Shown: positions 42,741 to 50,882 of the stretch, in pieces
Numbering within the stretch: position 1 is the first letter of the stretch
Layout of the letters: the number at the start of each line of letters is the position of its first letter
DNA from: Spirochaetales bacterium
GTDB lineage: Bacteria; Spirochaetota; Spirochaetia; UBA9216
NCBI GenBank assembly: GCA_016342585.1
Contig: JAEINK010000002.1
Location: 1-64,000 of the forward strand
Reading direction: 5' to 3'
Length of the DNA stretch: 64,000 bases
Notes under the pieces: model-generated
What the model was told of the DNA's origin: nothing
What the model saw: only the letters and a program-made list of their open reading frames with translations
Database searches by the model: none
Translations under genes and position numbers: made by a program

Positions 42741-43805
42741 ATGATGAAACGTGTATTACTTGTTTTACTGACATTGGTCAGTGTGTTTTCATTTTTTTCC
42801 TGCGGATCTTCCGATGCTACAGATACGGCTGTAAGTGAAGCTCCAAAAAAGGTTATTAAATGGAAATTGCAGTCATGGGCATCTGCTGGTGATGCGACTT
42901 ATGAGGCCACAGTTGAATTTGCCAGGATGGTTGAAGAAGCATCAGACGGCAGGTTAGTTATTTCTACTTATAACGCAGGAGCAATTATTCCAGCTGGTAA
43001 GGAATTCGATGCTGTTATTGCCGGTACTGTAGAAGCCGTACATGGGGCTCCAGGCTGGTCTCTTGGTTACTTCCCCGGAGCTGTGTTTTATAATAATACA
43101 GTTGGTGGATTAACATGTAACCAGCAGAGAATGTGGCTGGAATATGAAGGACTGGAACTGGCTCGAAAGAACTATGAACCCCTTGGTGTTCACTATGTCG
43201 GACGTCTGACTCCTCATAATGCAGAAGTTTTTGCAATGAGTACCAAACCTCTGAATTCTGTTGAGGATTTAAAAGGATTTAAAGTACGAATGGGTTCTGC
43301 TGCTTTAAATGAGATTTTCGCCAGAATGGGTGCAGCCCCGGTATTTATGCCTGGCGGAGAAGTATATGAAGCAACTCAGCGTGGTATCATTGACGGATTT
43401 GAATATGTTACACCTTCAGTAAACTGGGGTATGGGATTTCAGGAAGTTGCAGATTATATGTATCTTTCACCTTCCAGAGCTCCTACAGATGATCAGGCTC
43501 TTTTCGTAAATCTTGAAGTCTGGAATGAACTGCCTGCAGACCTTCAGGTAATTGTTACAAATGCCAGTTTTGCAGTAGCAGAACAGTACTATGTAACGGA
43601 AATTGTTAGAGATGCGGAAGCACTGATCAGTTTTGAACAGTATGGAACTAAAATTCAGAAAGTTCCTGCCGACATCGAAGCTCTTCTCTCTAAAACAGCA
43701 GATGCATACTATGCCGAATTGGCTGCTGCAGATCCTGCTTACAAAGAAATTTATGATTCTGTAATGGAATGGAAGAAGATTTGTAACCAGTTTAATATTC
43801 AGTAA
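42741..43805 (+). CDS. dctP: TRAP transporter substrate-binding protein (DctP)
   Basis: About 354 residues. The N-terminus MKRVLLVLLTLVSVFSFFSC is a lipoprotein signal with a plausible lipobox cysteine, so it is probably tethered in the periplasm. The mature protein shows the DctP pattern: WASAGDATYEATVEFARMVEE, the conserved arginine segment LKGFKVRMGSAALNEIFARMGAAP, and IDGFEYVTPSVNWGMGFQEVADYM. These proteins bind carboxylates through that arginine. Starts at 42741 or 42744 fit the signal peptide; the earlier ATG at 42693 would add a poor N-terminus. First gene of the TRAP operon. Confidence 0.9.
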   Translation: MMKRVLLVLLTLVSVFSFFSCGSSDATDTAVSEAPKKVIKWKLQSWASAGDATYEATVEFARMVEEASDGRLVISTYNAGAIIPAGKEFDAVIAGTVEAVHGAPGWSLGYFPGAVFYNNTVGGLTCNQQRMWLEYEGLELARKNYEPLGVHYVGRLTPHNAEVFAMSTKPLNSVEDLKGFKVRMGSAALNEIFARMGAAPVFMPGGEVYEATQRGIIDGFEYVTPSVNWGMGFQEVADYMYLSPSRAPTDDQALFVNLEVWNELPADLQVIVTNASFAVAEQYYVTEIVRDAEALISFEQYGTKIQKVPADIEALLSKTADAYYAELAAADPAYKEIYDSVMEWKKICNQFNIQ

Positions 43806-43815
43806 TATTTTTAAT

Positions 43816-43845
43816 ATTGCCCCTCCTTGTAGAAGGAGGGGCAAT
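43816..43845 (+). other. Perfect 13-bp intercistronic stem-loop after dctP
   Basis: ATTGCCCCTCCTT pairs perfectly with AAGGAGGGGCAAT around GTAG, with no U-run after it. Placed between dctP and dctQ it likely blocks 3' decay and favours DctP synthesis. The stem also carries AGGAGG, so it could briefly expose a ribosome site, but the dctQ start has its own AGGAG. Confidence 0.75.
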
Positions 43846-43867
43846 TCATTCCAGGAGAACGATTTAT

Positions 43868-44428
43868 ATGATAACAAACCTTATCAAGAAAATAGTGACA
43901 GGAATTGATAAGATGAGTGACTTAATGGGTCATCTTGTTAAATATCTTATTCTTGTTTTAATCTTTGTACTTTGTTACGAAGTTATTGCCCGTTATGTTT
44001 TTGACAAACCGACTATCTGGGCTATGGAAACTTCTAAAATGGTTTTTGGAGCCATCGGTTCGTTGTGTTGGGGATATACCCTTAAAATTGGTGGACATGT
44101 ACGTGTAGACCTTTTTTATACAATGTTTTCAAAAAAATGGAAAGCCATAGTTGATGTGGCACTTACAGCTTTATTTCTTTTTCCTATTGAACTTATATTG
44201 ATTTATACAGGTTTTAAATGGGCTTTTTTTGCTTTTAAAGTGAATGAAAGAATGGTAGATAGTAGTTGGTTACCACCTTCTGCTCCTTTCCGGTTTATTT
44301 TGGCCATCGGTTTTACACTGTTTTTCATACAGACAATTGCTGAGTTCATTAAAAATTTATATTTCCTGATTATGAAAAAAAATCTCATCAAAGTTGATGA
44401 TACATATAAGAAGGAGGAATTAATTTAA
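43868..44428 (+). CDS. dctQ: TRAP transporter small permease (DctQ)
   Basis: 186 residues with four membrane segments. It has the family landmarks RYVFDKPTIWAMETSKMVF and GGHVRVDLFYTMFSKKWKA. The ATG at 43868 follows AGGAG by about nine bases and gives the expected amphipathic start; an earlier in-frame ATG at 43817 lies inside the hairpin and is rejected. It works with DctM as the membrane part of the TRAP importer, driven by sodium or proton gradient. Its stop codon overlaps the dctM start. Confidence 0.9.
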   Translation: MITNLIKKIVTGIDKMSDLMGHLVKYLILVLIFVLCYEVIARYVFDKPTIWAMETSKMVFGAIGSLCWGYTLKIGGHVRVDLFYTMFSKKWKAIVDVALTALFLFPIELILIYTGFKWAFFAFKVNERMVDSSWLPPSAPFRFILAIGFTLFFIQTIAEFIKNLYFLIMKKNLIKVDDTYKKEELI

Positions 44429-45762
44429 TGGATATTATATTAACTCCTGAATTACTGACAATCGGAATGTTTTCCGTACTTTTTATTGGTGTCCTCACTG
44501 GTTTTCCTCTGGCTATACCTATCGGTGGAGCGGGGCTACTTTTTGGCTATATGATGTTTGGCGATGCATCCTTTGATATGATTTATACAAGGGTATATGC
44601 ACAGTTAACCAATACCGGTTTTATGGCTGTTCCTCTATTTGTTTTTATGGGTGGAATGTTGGAGCGGTCGGGTATTGCAAAGCGGATGTATGAAAGTCTT
44701 TATATCAGTTTTGGGAGATTCAGAGGTGGTCTGGCCATTGTCAGTATCATGATCGGAACTATTATGGCTGCCTGTATTGGTGTTATTGCCGCTTCCATCT
44801 CCATGCTTGCCATGGTTGCTCTCCCTGTTATGATTAAGCGTGGATATGATAAAGGCCTGGCAACAGGATGTATCTGTGCTGGTGGTACTTTGGGGATTCT
44901 GATACCTCCCAGTATTATGCTTATTGTTTATGGTCCAGCGGCATGGATCTCGGTTGGTAAGCTTTTCTCGGCGGCTTTCGGTCCTGGTCTGATGCTTTCT
45001 ATTTTATACATGCTTTATATTGCCATCAGAGCTTTCTTCCAACCCAGTATTGCCCCGGCAATAAGCAAGGAAGAAGATGAAGGTTATACTTTCTTCGTAA
45101 AAACAAAGATGCTTGTCGTATCCCTTGTACCTACCTTGATTCTTATTCTATCTGTATTGGGTGCCATCTATACAGGTATCGCTGCTCCTACTGAAGCAGC
45201 AGCTGTAGGAGCTGTCATTTCCATTCTTCTAACCATAGCATATCGAAAATTCAGCTTTAAAGCTCTGATGGAAGTTTCTCTGAGCACAATAAAACTGACC
45301 TGTATGGTTCTTCTGATAGCCAGTATGTCTACAGCTTTTGTCAGTGTCTTTCTTTCCGGAGGCGGTGGTGATGTTGTCAAAGACTTTATTCTGGGTTTCC
45401 CCGGTGGTAAATGGTCTGTTTTTGCTATGATTATGATTGTCACCTTTGCTCTGGGAGCTTTCATAGACTGGGTTGGTATTATCTTTGTACTGGTTCCTAT
45501 CCTGTCTCCCATTATTCCCATATTGGGATTTAATCCCCTCTGGTTTGCCATGATGATCATCGTGAATCTACAGATGTCATTTTTGACACCTCCATTTGCT
45601 TATGCAATGTTTTTCTTAAAAGGCGCCGCAGATCCTGAACTGGGGATTGAAACAAAAGATATTATCAGGGGGATGCTGCCCTTTGTTGGAATTGTAGCCT
45701 TAGGCCTTGTGCTTATGATTATCTTTCCTCAAATCGTACTATGGCTCCCCAGTCGAATGTAG
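44428..45762 (+). CDS. dctM: TRAP transporter large permease (DctM)
   Basis: 444 residues with about twelve membrane segments. Family motifs include GFPLAIPIGGAGLLFGYMMFG, AVPLFVFMGGMLERSGIAKRMYESL, GGTLGILIPPSIMLIVYG, GIAAPTEAAAVGAVIS and LQMSFLTPPFAYAMFFLKG, matching the DctM subfamily. It forms the translocation channel. Ten bases separate it from the RidA gene. Given the following LarA and dehydrogenase genes, a hydroxy acid or other carboxylate is the likely substrate, which is inference. Confidence 0.92.
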   Translation: MDIILTPELLTIGMFSVLFIGVLTGFPLAIPIGGAGLLFGYMMFGDASFDMIYTRVYAQLTNTGFMAVPLFVFMGGMLERSGIAKRMYESLYISFGRFRGGLAIVSIMIGTIMAACIGVIAASISMLAMVALPVMIKRGYDKGLATGCICAGGTLGILIPPSIMLIVYGPAAWISVGKLFSAAFGPGLMLSILYMLYIAIRAFFQPSIAPAISKEEDEGYTFFVKTKMLVVSLVPTLILILSVLGAIYTGIAAPTEAAAVGAVISILLTIAYRKFSFKALMEVSLSTIKLTCMVLLIASMSTAFVSVFLSGGGGDVVKDFILGFPGGKWSVFAMIMIVTFALGAFIDWVGIIFVLVPILSPIIPILGFNPLWFAMMIIVNLQMSFLTPPFAYAMFFLKGAADPELGIETKDIIRGMLPFVGIVALGLVLMIIFPQIVLWLPSRM

Positions 45763-45772
45763 TGAGGTCTAT

Positions 45773-46162
45773 ATGAAAATTAAATCAATTGTAACGGATA
45801 TGGCTCCTGCTGCATTTGGACCTTTTGTTCAGGGAGTCGAGTTCGGTAACCTTGTATTTACATCAGGTGCCATGCCGCTTGATCCTGTGGATGGTGAATT
45901 AATTACAGGAGATATCCGGGAGCAGACGAAGCAAACCATGAATAATCTGTCTGCTGTATTAGAAGCTGCCGGCACCTCTCTGGAGAAGGTTTTACTCATT
46001 ACTGTGTATATGACGGATATGAATGAATTTTCTGAAATGAATGAAGTCTATGCATCTTATTTTGAAGATGTCTGTCCGGCACGGGCTACAGTGGGTGTAA
46101 AATCCCTTGCCAAAAATGCCAGAGTCGAAATACAGGCCATTGCAGCTCGAGATGGGAGGTAA
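45773..46162 (+). CDS. RidA/YjgF-family protein
   Basis: 129 residues. The conserved features are FGPFVQGVEFGNLVFTSGAMPLDP, TKQTMNNLSAVLEAAGTSLEKV and CPARATVGVKSLAKNARVEIQAIA, with the key arginine of active RidA (R in PARATV). RidA enzymes hydrolyse reactive enamine/imine intermediates from PLP-dependent dehydratases. Within a TRAP and hydroxy-acid cluster it may deal with an imine or act on a keto/enol intermediate. No PLP enzyme is nearby. SD and spacing suggest it is part of the operon. Confidence 0.88.
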   Translation: MKIKSIVTDMAPAAFGPFVQGVEFGNLVFTSGAMPLDPVDGELITGDIREQTKQTMNNLSAVLEAAGTSLEKVLLITVYMTDMNEFSEMNEVYASYFEDVCPARATVGVKSLAKNARVEIQAIAARDGR

Positions 46163-46226
46163 GTTGCAATAAACTGGAAAAAAATATAATGTATTATAAA
46201 TTATAATATATTTTGGAGTACTGTTT

Positions 46227-46871
46227 ATGAAGCCAATGCATATGAGCCTGAATGAAGTTGCCTATCAGATGATCAAGGAGAAGATAATTCAAGGAGAGTT
46301 TGACCCTGGCAGCAGAATACGCGAAGATCACCTGGCAGATGAGATAGAAATGAGCAGGACTCCTGTGAGGGAAGCTATCAATAGATTAGTCTCTGAAGGG
46401 CTTATTATTAATAAGGCCCGAAAGGGACTTTACCTTATCGATTTAACGGCAAAGGAAGTTGAGAGTTATTTGGATATCAGAATTGCCCTCGAAAAGTTAT
46501 CTGTAGAGAAGTGTATCGAGTCAATTTCCGAGAAGGGGTTGAATGAAATTTCTGAAGCCCTGGAAGAGTTCGAGTACAAACTTAAAAAGCAAAAATATGA
46601 TGTTTGTAATCAGCTTGATGGAGAATTCCATCTGCTGATTGCAAAACTCTCCGGAAATATGAAGCTTTTTACAATGCTTACTGAGTTGGCAGCCTTTTTT
46701 CTGATGACAAGGAGTATGGAAAAGAAGGTTCATCCTGAAGAAAAGAATCTGAATACCCTGAGGGAGCATAAACTCATCTTTGAGGCGATTCAGAAAAAAG
46801 ATGCAAAGGCTGCAGTCAAGGCTATTTCTGAAAATATTGGAACCATGAGAAATAATCTGCATTTGAGCTGA
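46227..46871 (+). CDS. GntR-family regulator (FadR/VanR-type with FCD domain)
   Basis: 214 residues. N-terminal winged helix: YQMIKEKIIQGEFDPGSRIRE, LADEIEMSRTPVREAINRL and EGLIINKARKGLYL. C-terminal all-helical FCD ligand domain with LDGEFHLLIAKLSGN and LREHKLIFEAIQKKDAKAA, bearing the histidines that commonly bind a metal and carboxylate ligand. It likely controls the surrounding TRAP-LarA genes. A palindrome TATAAT-GT-ATTATA (46185-46198) lies just upstream and is a candidate operator, though AT-richness weakens this. Confidence 0.88.
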   Translation: MKPMHMSLNEVAYQMIKEKIIQGEFDPGSRIREDHLADEIEMSRTPVREAINRLVSEGLIINKARKGLYLIDLTAKEVESYLDIRIALEKLSVEKCIESISEKGLNEISEALEEFEYKLKKQKYDVCNQLDGEFHLLIAKLSGNMKLFTMLTELAAFFLMTRSMEKKVHPEEKNLNTLREHKLIFEAIQKKDAKAAVKAISENIGTMRNNLHLS

Positions 46872-46952
46872 AAAGGAGTCTTTTCCTTTCCATAGCTCTA
46901 ATGTTGCTTGTTTTTACCGTAAAAGAATTAGATCTAATCCTGGAGGAAGAAA

Positions 46953-48221
46953 ATGACTAATATTATTAACGCTCAAAACTTATTAAAAAAGTTCAAGGGT
47001 GAGAAGTATTTATATGGAAATGGAGTTTTAGAGCAGGTTGGTGAACTTGCCAAAAAACTGGGTAAAAAAGCAATTATAATAAGAGATCGATTTCCCGGTA
47101 GTGATGAATTTATTGCAATTGTCAGGAATTCCCTGAAAGAGGCAAGTGTAGAAATTGTAAATGAAGTAACCGGAGCTAGGCCCAATTGCCCCCTGGAAGA
47201 TCTTGCCCGAATTACTTCCTCTTTAAAAGAATCAGAAGCAGACATAATAATAAGCTTTGGCGGTGGTAGTACTATTGATGCCTCCAAAGCCGCTGAAGTT
47301 TTACGGACATTAGGCGGTGAAATTGAAGATTATTTTGGTGTTGGCTTGGTTACAAAGGCTTGTGATGAACGTGGTATAAAATTATGCCCTCATATTGCTA
47401 TAGAGACTGTAGCCTCCTCCGGAGCTCACCTTACTAAATATTCCAATATCACTGACATGAGTACCGGACAGAAGAAGCTTATTGTCGATCCTGCCATAGT
47501 TCCTTCTAATCCAGTCTTCGACTTTTCTGTAACCTACGGTCTTCCTTTAGGAGTCACAATGGATGGAGGACTTGATGGCATAGCCCATTGTCTGGAAGTA
47601 TATTTCAGTTCTCTCGGCACTGATAGCTATGATCTCTGTCAGGAAATAGCTGAAGCTGGTATTTCTCTGGTTGTTGAATATCTGCCCAAGGTTATTGCAG
47701 ATCCTTCTGATCACATTTCACGTGATGCTCTTTGTTTGGCCACGGATATGGGGGGGTACGCTATAATGGTCGGAGGTACAAACGGGGGCCATCTTACCAG
47801 CTTTTCTCTTGTTGATGTTCTCTCCCATGGCCGTGCCTGTGCCATAATGAATCCCTATTATTCTGTATTTTTTGCGCCGGCCGTTGAAAAAGAGCTTAGA
47901 ATCATTGGCAATATTTTCAAAAAATATGGATATTCGGATGTTGATTTTGAATCACTTGAGGGGCGTGTACTGGGATTTGCTGCCGCAGAAGCAATGTTTT
48001 CATTGGCGAGGAAGATTGATTTCCCCCTGACCCTTGGTGAAGTGGATGGGTTTACAGATAAACATATTGAAAAAGCTCTGGCCGCGGCTAAAAATCCTCA
48101 GCTTAAAATGAAACTGCAAAATATGCCTGTTCCATTGAATGCAGATCTTATCGATGAATATATGGGACCTATTCTCAGAGCGGCAAAAACTGGTGATCTT
48201 TCGATTATAAAAAATCTATAG
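46953..48221 (+). CDS. Iron-alcohol-dehydrogenase-like protein with altered metal site
   Basis: 422 residues with the Fe-ADH fold: ISFGGGSTIDASKAAEVL, ETVASSGAHLTKYSNITD, and the first two ligands in MDGGLDGIAHCLEVY (Asp208, His212). The usual HxxxH segment is replaced by GGHLTSFSLVDVLSHG, so His280 and His292 are 12 apart rather than the canonical 14, and the second histidine of the pair is phenylalanine. It may be a distinct subfamily with another metal or substrate. GGAGG precedes the ATG. Between a GntR gene and a LarA-like gene, it may oxidise the 2-hydroxy acid epimer produced by LarA. Confidence 0.82.
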   Translation: MTNIINAQNLLKKFKGEKYLYGNGVLEQVGELAKKLGKKAIIIRDRFPGSDEFIAIVRNSLKEASVEIVNEVTGARPNCPLEDLARITSSLKESEADIIISFGGGSTIDASKAAEVLRTLGGEIEDYFGVGLVTKACDERGIKLCPHIAIETVASSGAHLTKYSNITDMSTGQKKLIVDPAIVPSNPVFDFSVTYGLPLGVTMDGGLDGIAHCLEVYFSSLGTDSYDLCQEIAEAGISLVVEYLPKVIADPSDHISRDALCLATDMGGYAIMVGGTNGGHLTSFSLVDVLSHGRACAIMNPYYSVFFAPAVEKELRIIGNIFKKYGYSDVDFESLEGRVLGFAAAEAMFSLARKIDFPLTLGEVDGFTDKHIEKALAAAKNPQLKMKLQNMPVPLNADLIDEYMGPILRAAKTGDLSIIKNL

Positions 48222-48249
48222 AATAGAAATAACCAGGAGATATATAGAT

Positions 48250-49623
48250 ATGAAAACCTCTTTTGAATTAGGTGAAAAAAAATTCACAATAGATCTACCG
48301 GAGGATGTCAGGATCCTTCAAATGAAAGGTGCTGAAAAGGTCGAAGAACCTGGAACAGCAATACAGTCTTGTCTTGAAAATCCCATTGGAACTGAAAAAT
48401 TTTCTCTTTTGATAAGTAATATTCTTAAGAAAAGCCCTGACGGAGAGGCTGTTATAGTAATTTCTGATAATACGAGACCTGTTCCCTATAAAGGGGAACA
48501 GGGCATTCTTATGCCTTTGATTTTTGAACTTATAGAAGCTGGTGTCCGCCCGGAAAAGATTACAGTTCTCTGTGCCAATGGGACTCATATTCCATTACCG
48601 GATACTGTCTTCAGGGAAATGCTTGATCTCTCCGTATTTGAGCTTGGAATAAAGGTTATAAACCACGATTGTCTTGATACCGAGAACCTGAAATTCCTTG
48701 GTTATTCAAAATCAGGGACAAAGATAGAAATTAACAAGCTTTATGTGGATGCACAGATTAAGATTTTGACTGGTCTTGTGGAGAGTCATTTTATGGCCGG
48801 AGTTTCCGGTGGTCGTAAATCTATATGTCCTGGTCTCATAGGTGAAGATTCTACTTTTATTTTTCATGGGGTACATAATCTCGAAAGTGAATATTCTACC
48901 GATCTTATGCTTGATAATAATCCATGTCATGAAGAAGCTCTGGATGTTGCCTCCTCAGTAGGAGCTGATTTTATCTTCAATGTTACTTTGGATCACTCAT
49001 TCAATGTTACAGGTTTTTTTGCCGGGGATATGATTAAGGCTCATCAGGCTGCTTTCGAAAAAGTTAAAGAGAGTGTGGGGATTGTCTGTTCAGAAACCTT
49101 TGATATTGTTGTTACACATGCCGGCTTTGTAGGGAAAAATCATTATCAGGCAGCAAAAACGGGAGCAGCAGCCATACCGCTTCTTCATAAGGACAGTTAT
49201 CTGGTGATCGCCGCTGACTGTACGGACAGTGATCCTGTTGGAAAAGATTCATACAGGAAAGTTCTTCCTTATCTTAAAAATACAAGCAGCGGCAGTTTTA
49301 TTGATGTTTTAAAAAAGGATGACTGGACTTTTATTCCTGATCAATGGCAGGTTCAAATGTGGTCCAAGCTTTTTAATGTCATTTCTCAGGATCAATTTGT
49401 ATATTATGCTCCACAGATTCTTAAGGAAGATTATGATATCCTTCCTGGAGTAGATGGAAATGAATATCTGCCTGAAAACAGAAGGTATCAGTTAAGCGAT
49501 AAAAATATCCCTCTTTTTTTAGAGGTGACGATAGCCTCAATAACAAAACAACTGAAAAAAGAGGGGCGTGAGAAAATAAAAATAGCTTGGTTATCCGATG
49601 GACCTTATGGGATTGTGATTTAG
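48250..49623 (+). CDS. LarA-family (lactate racemase-like) nickel-pincer enzyme homologue
   Basis: 457 residues. Conserved: DNTRPVP near 75, NGTH with His113, VESHFMAG with His180, SGGRKSICPG with Lys190, and FHGVHN with His206. These match in spacing His108, His174, Lys184 and His200 of L. plantarum LarA, where lysine tethers the nickel-pincer cofactor and histidines bind nickel or act in catalysis. It would racemise or epimerise a 2-hydroxy acid. The arginine of the usual THR is isoleucine here, hinting at a substrate other than lactate. Cofactor genes larB, larC and larE are not in this window and are required elsewhere. Confidence 0.85.
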   Translation: MKTSFELGEKKFTIDLPEDVRILQMKGAEKVEEPGTAIQSCLENPIGTEKFSLLISNILKKSPDGEAVIVISDNTRPVPYKGEQGILMPLIFELIEAGVRPEKITVLCANGTHIPLPDTVFREMLDLSVFELGIKVINHDCLDTENLKFLGYSKSGTKIEINKLYVDAQIKILTGLVESHFMAGVSGGRKSICPGLIGEDSTFIFHGVHNLESEYSTDLMLDNNPCHEEALDVASSVGADFIFNVTLDHSFNVTGFFAGDMIKAHQAAFEKVKESVGIVCSETFDIVVTHAGFVGKNHYQAAKTGAAAIPLLHKDSYLVIAADCTDSDPVGKDSYRKVLPYLKNTSSGSFIDVLKKDDWTFIPDQWQVQMWSKLFNVISQDQFVYYAPQILKEDYDILPGVDGNEYLPENRRYQLSDKNIPLFLEVTIASITKQLKKEGREKIKIAWLSDGPYGIVI

Positions 49624-49790
49624 AAATTATTTAATATTAAAAATCGATATTTTAGATGGGGTTATCAGGTGTTTTGCATTATAACCAATACTGCTTAGCA
49701 CCTGTTAGCTTGAAACTCTCAGAGAATTTTTAGACTTGCTAATATTATATTAACTTGTCCAGGTCTTGCTGGCTGTGATATTATTCGAAA
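49624..49790. other. Intergenic stretch between the larA-like gene and sensor lipoprotein gene
   Basis: About 167 AT-rich bases with no coding frame and no convincing hairpin terminator. It separates two functional clusters. A promoter for the next gene is expected but I cannot point to one with confidence. Confidence 0.35.
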
Positions 49791-50882
49791 ATGCGGAAAA
49801 TCAAGCGGACCCTTGTTTTAACTGTACTCATGCTACTTTCAGTTTTGATCCCATCCTGTCATAAAAATGAAACCAAACAACAGAACCAATGGCAAGGGGG
49901 CGAAGTGATTTTCTATCTATCAGGTGGAGATGAGTTCTTCCGAAAAGCCGGCGAACTGTTTTATGAAGAGTATGGAATAAAGGTAAATATTGTAATTGCC
50001 CAGGATGCGGTAATCACACGAAAAATTATCAATGAAAAGGAGCTGGATTATGGAACGGTGGATATTTATCTTTCCGATTCCGGTTTAGTTTTTAATCAGC
50101 TTGATAAGGCTGGGACTTTGAGTTCCATCCCAGCTTCGATCTCCGGTGCTGAAAAGGTGATCTCGACACTCGATTCAGATAAAATACTCCCTTTATACGG
50201 TCGAATCGCCGTTTTTGCCTATGATCCGTTAAGGATTCCGGCCCCTCCTGAAACCTGGGATGCATTTAATGAATGGCTTGATGAGAATCCTAACCGATTC
50301 GGTTTTACCGCCATAGGAGGGGCTTCCGGGTTCAGTTTCAGGTATTCCGTCATGGCTACACTTACAGGTGGCTGGAAACAATATACTCATGGGGATGAAT
50401 GGATAGATCCCGAGAAAAAAGATAACTGGAATTCTGTCTGGGATTGGTTTTCTGACCATCGTGACCAATATATTTTAACGAGTACTGATTATGAGTCCTT
50501 ACGGCTGCTCTCCTCAGGAAAACTCTGGCTTACCTCCGCATTCAGGGATGATGTACAAGCTGCTATTGATAAGAATGAATTGCCTGTTTATATAGAAATG
50601 TATCTGCCCGATTTCGGAGGCTTGTACCTGGAGAGAGGTCTTGTCATCCCTATAAATAGCCCAAATCGAAAATCCGCTGAACTTTTTTCCGCTTTTCTAA
50701 TATCAGAAGGTATGCAGGTTTTAATGGAAGAGATGCTCAAAACTGTTTCACTCCAGAAAGGAGTCTCCTCGTTTTCAATCAATGAAGATGAAACTGGATT
50801 CACGAATCTTTTCCCCTTGCCGGACCCGCCCTATATTCAGGGTCTAACCGAAGAGTTTCGAAAAAAGGTTCTATACAATTAA
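49791..50882 (+). CDS. Extracellular binding lipoprotein, AfuA/HptA-like
   Basis: A 363-residue solute-binding protein of the iron/thiosulfate type (SBP_bac_1/8-like). Its signal peptide ends LLSVLIPSC, a lipobox with cysteine near residue 23. The mature protein starts with GGEVIFYLSGGDEFFRKAGELFYEEYGIKVNIVI and continues with DAVITRKIINEKELDYGTVDIYL. Rather than being followed by permeases, it is convergent with a response regulator/histidine kinase pair, as in S. aureus HptARS, where the binding lipoprotein is a sensor subunit. I infer a sensing role. It overlaps the regulator gene by four bases at the 3' ends. Confidence 0.78.
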   Translation: MRKIKRTLVLTVLMLLSVLIPSCHKNETKQQNQWQGGEVIFYLSGGDEFFRKAGELFYEEYGIKVNIVIAQDAVITRKIINEKELDYGTVDIYLSDSGLVFNQLDKAGTLSSIPASISGAEKVISTLDSDKILPLYGRIAVFAYDPLRIPAPPETWDAFNEWLDENPNRFGFTAIGGASGFSFRYSVMATLTGGWKQYTHGDEWIDPEKKDNWNSVWDWFSDHRDQYILTSTDYESLRLLSSGKLWLTSAFRDDVQAAIDKNELPVYIEMYLPDFGGLYLERGLVIPINSPNRKSAELFSAFLISEGMQVLMEEMLKTVSLQKGVSSFSINEDETGFTNLFPLPDPPYIQGLTEEFRKKVLYN

